Part shown: piece after piece, positions 34,396 to 34,586 of the stretch
Layout: every line of letters starts with the position of its first letter
Position numbering within the stretch: position 1 is the first letter of the stretch
From: Paucilactobacillus suebicus DSM 5007 = KCTC 3549
GTDB lineage: Bacteria > Bacillota > Bacilli > Lactobacillales > Lactobacillaceae
Reading direction: 5' to 3'
NCBI RefSeq assembly: GCF_001434475.1
Contig: NZ_AZGF01000023.1
Location: 2,596-37,181 of the forward strand
DNA length: 34,586 bases
Made by a program: the position numbers and the translations under genes
Notes under the pieces: generated by a model
What the model saw: only the letters and a program-made list of their open reading frames with translations
What the model was told of the DNA's origin: nothing
Database searches by the model: none

Positions 34396-34435
34396 AAGTG
34401 GAGAGATAGCATATCATGTTATCTTTCCACTTTTT
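34396..34435 (+). terminator. Terminator of galE
   Basis: A 13-bp stem (34396-34408 and 34420-34432, one G-T pair) ending in TTTTT. The T tract runs straight into the putative IS end. Confidence 0.85.
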
Positions 34436-34462
34436 GGTTCTTCGTCAAGAAGTACTGATATA

Positions 34463-34536
34463 AAATTTTAAAGACTTCGTCTTTAAGCAGCTAAATCTCC
34501 AATAGGAGGTTTAACTGCTTTTTCTTTTACTTGATT
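34463..34536. repeat. Two successive hairpins near the presumed IS end
   Basis: TAAAGAC/GTCTTTA (around 34469-34485) is followed by a longer stem beginning AAGCAG (34485) and closing at CTGCTT (near 34521), with mismatches and then T-rich sequence. They overlap the end of the minus-strand frame and could block readthrough into the element. Confidence 0.45.
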
Positions 34537-34586
34537 TTTATAATTCAATGCGTAGAAACTAGTGGAAAAAGCTACTAAGATTCTTA
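34483..34586 (-). CDS. Partial C-terminus of a probable transposase
   Basis: A minus-strand frame open to the window edge encodes about 33 residues, including RILVAFSTSFYALNY, and stops at TAA 34485-34483. The Arg/Ile then aromatic pattern resembles the last helix of ISL3-family transposases, but so short an open frame can arise by chance. Without the rest, identity is tentative. Confidence 0.4.
   Translation of the reverse strand, partial: RILVAFSTSFYALNYKNQVKEKAVKPPIGDLAA

Larger units (their letters stand above)
34436..34586 (-). mobile_element. Presumed end of an ISL3-family insertion sequence, cut by the window edge
   Basis: GGTTCTTCGTCAAGAAG at 34436 resembles the GGCTCTTTGTCAA-type terminal repeat of ISL3-family elements of lactobacilli. 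It is followed by two hairpins and a minus-strand frame that runs off the window. The family call rests on memory of these repeats and not on a search. Confidence 0.45.

Noticed and set aside
1-34586. CRISPR arrays, tRNA or rRNA genes and prophage genes
   Set aside because: No regularly spaced repeats, tRNA cloverleaf or rRNA sequence was seen; the only RNA genes supported are the SRP RNA and the L10 leader.

Overview
The window is about 34.6 kb of AT-rich, densely packed low-GC Gram-positive chromosome. Gene content and order point to the Lactobacillaceae: PepC aminopeptidase, a class Ib nrdHEF operon, a short SRP RNA between tadA and dnaX, the rlmB-sigH-rpmG-secE-nusG order, the dnaX-ebfC-recR-yaaL-tmk-darA-holB-yabA-rsmI replication cluster, and a VanX-family D-Ala-D-Ala dipeptidase of the kind found in vancomycin-tolerant lactobacilli. 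The genus cannot be fixed from the sequence alone. Almost everything is core chromosome; the only mobile DNA is what looks like one end of an ISL3-family element at the right edge.

Layout. 1-3.1 kb: a membrane-anchored class A beta-lactamase-fold serine hydrolase, a phosphoglycerate mutase and a ketopantoate reductase-family enzyme. 3.1-4.9 kb (minus strand): a small GNAT acetyltransferase, then pepC. 5-9.7 kb: dut, radA, a membrane PIN/TRAM protein (YacL type) and gltX. 9.9-10.4 kb (minus): the D-Ala-D-Ala dipeptidase. 10.44-10.79 kb: an unusually structured, gene-poor gap. 10.8-14.2 kb: cysS-mrnC-rlmB, then the SigH/ComX-like sigma factor. 14.3-17.8 kb: rpmG-secE, nusG, rplK-rplA and rplJ-rplL, rich in RNA control elements, including an L10 leader. 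17.9-21.1 kb: a divergent pair of an NAD(P)-binding SDR-like protein and a class II UvrA (UvrA2). 21.2-24.8 kb (minus): nrdH-nrdE-nrdF behind two NrdR boxes. 24.9-32.6 kb: an RsmC-like methyltransferase, tadA, SRP RNA and the nine-gene dnaX-to-rsmI cluster. 32.6-34.4 kb: an acyl-ACP thioesterase and galE. 34.4 kb to the end: the presumed IS end.

How the genes work together. Translation dominates (two aminoacyl-tRNA synthetases, rRNA maturation and methylation, tRNA wobble deamination, five ribosomal proteins, SecE/NusG/SRP). Nucleotide supply and replication come next (dUTPase, class Ib ribonucleotide reductase, thymidylate kinase, two clamp-loader subunits, YabA, RecR, RadA, UvrA2).

No clearly new multi-gene system was found. 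The observations most worth checking are non-coding or small: the structured gap upstream of cysS with a minus-strand terminator and two tiny reading frames; a terminator-like hairpin between the nusG promoter and nusG; two look-alike stems at the rplK and rplA starts; a palindrome in the SDR/UvrA2 divergent promoter; an EWWD variant of the VanX zinc motif; and the IS end lying in the T-tract of the galE terminator.
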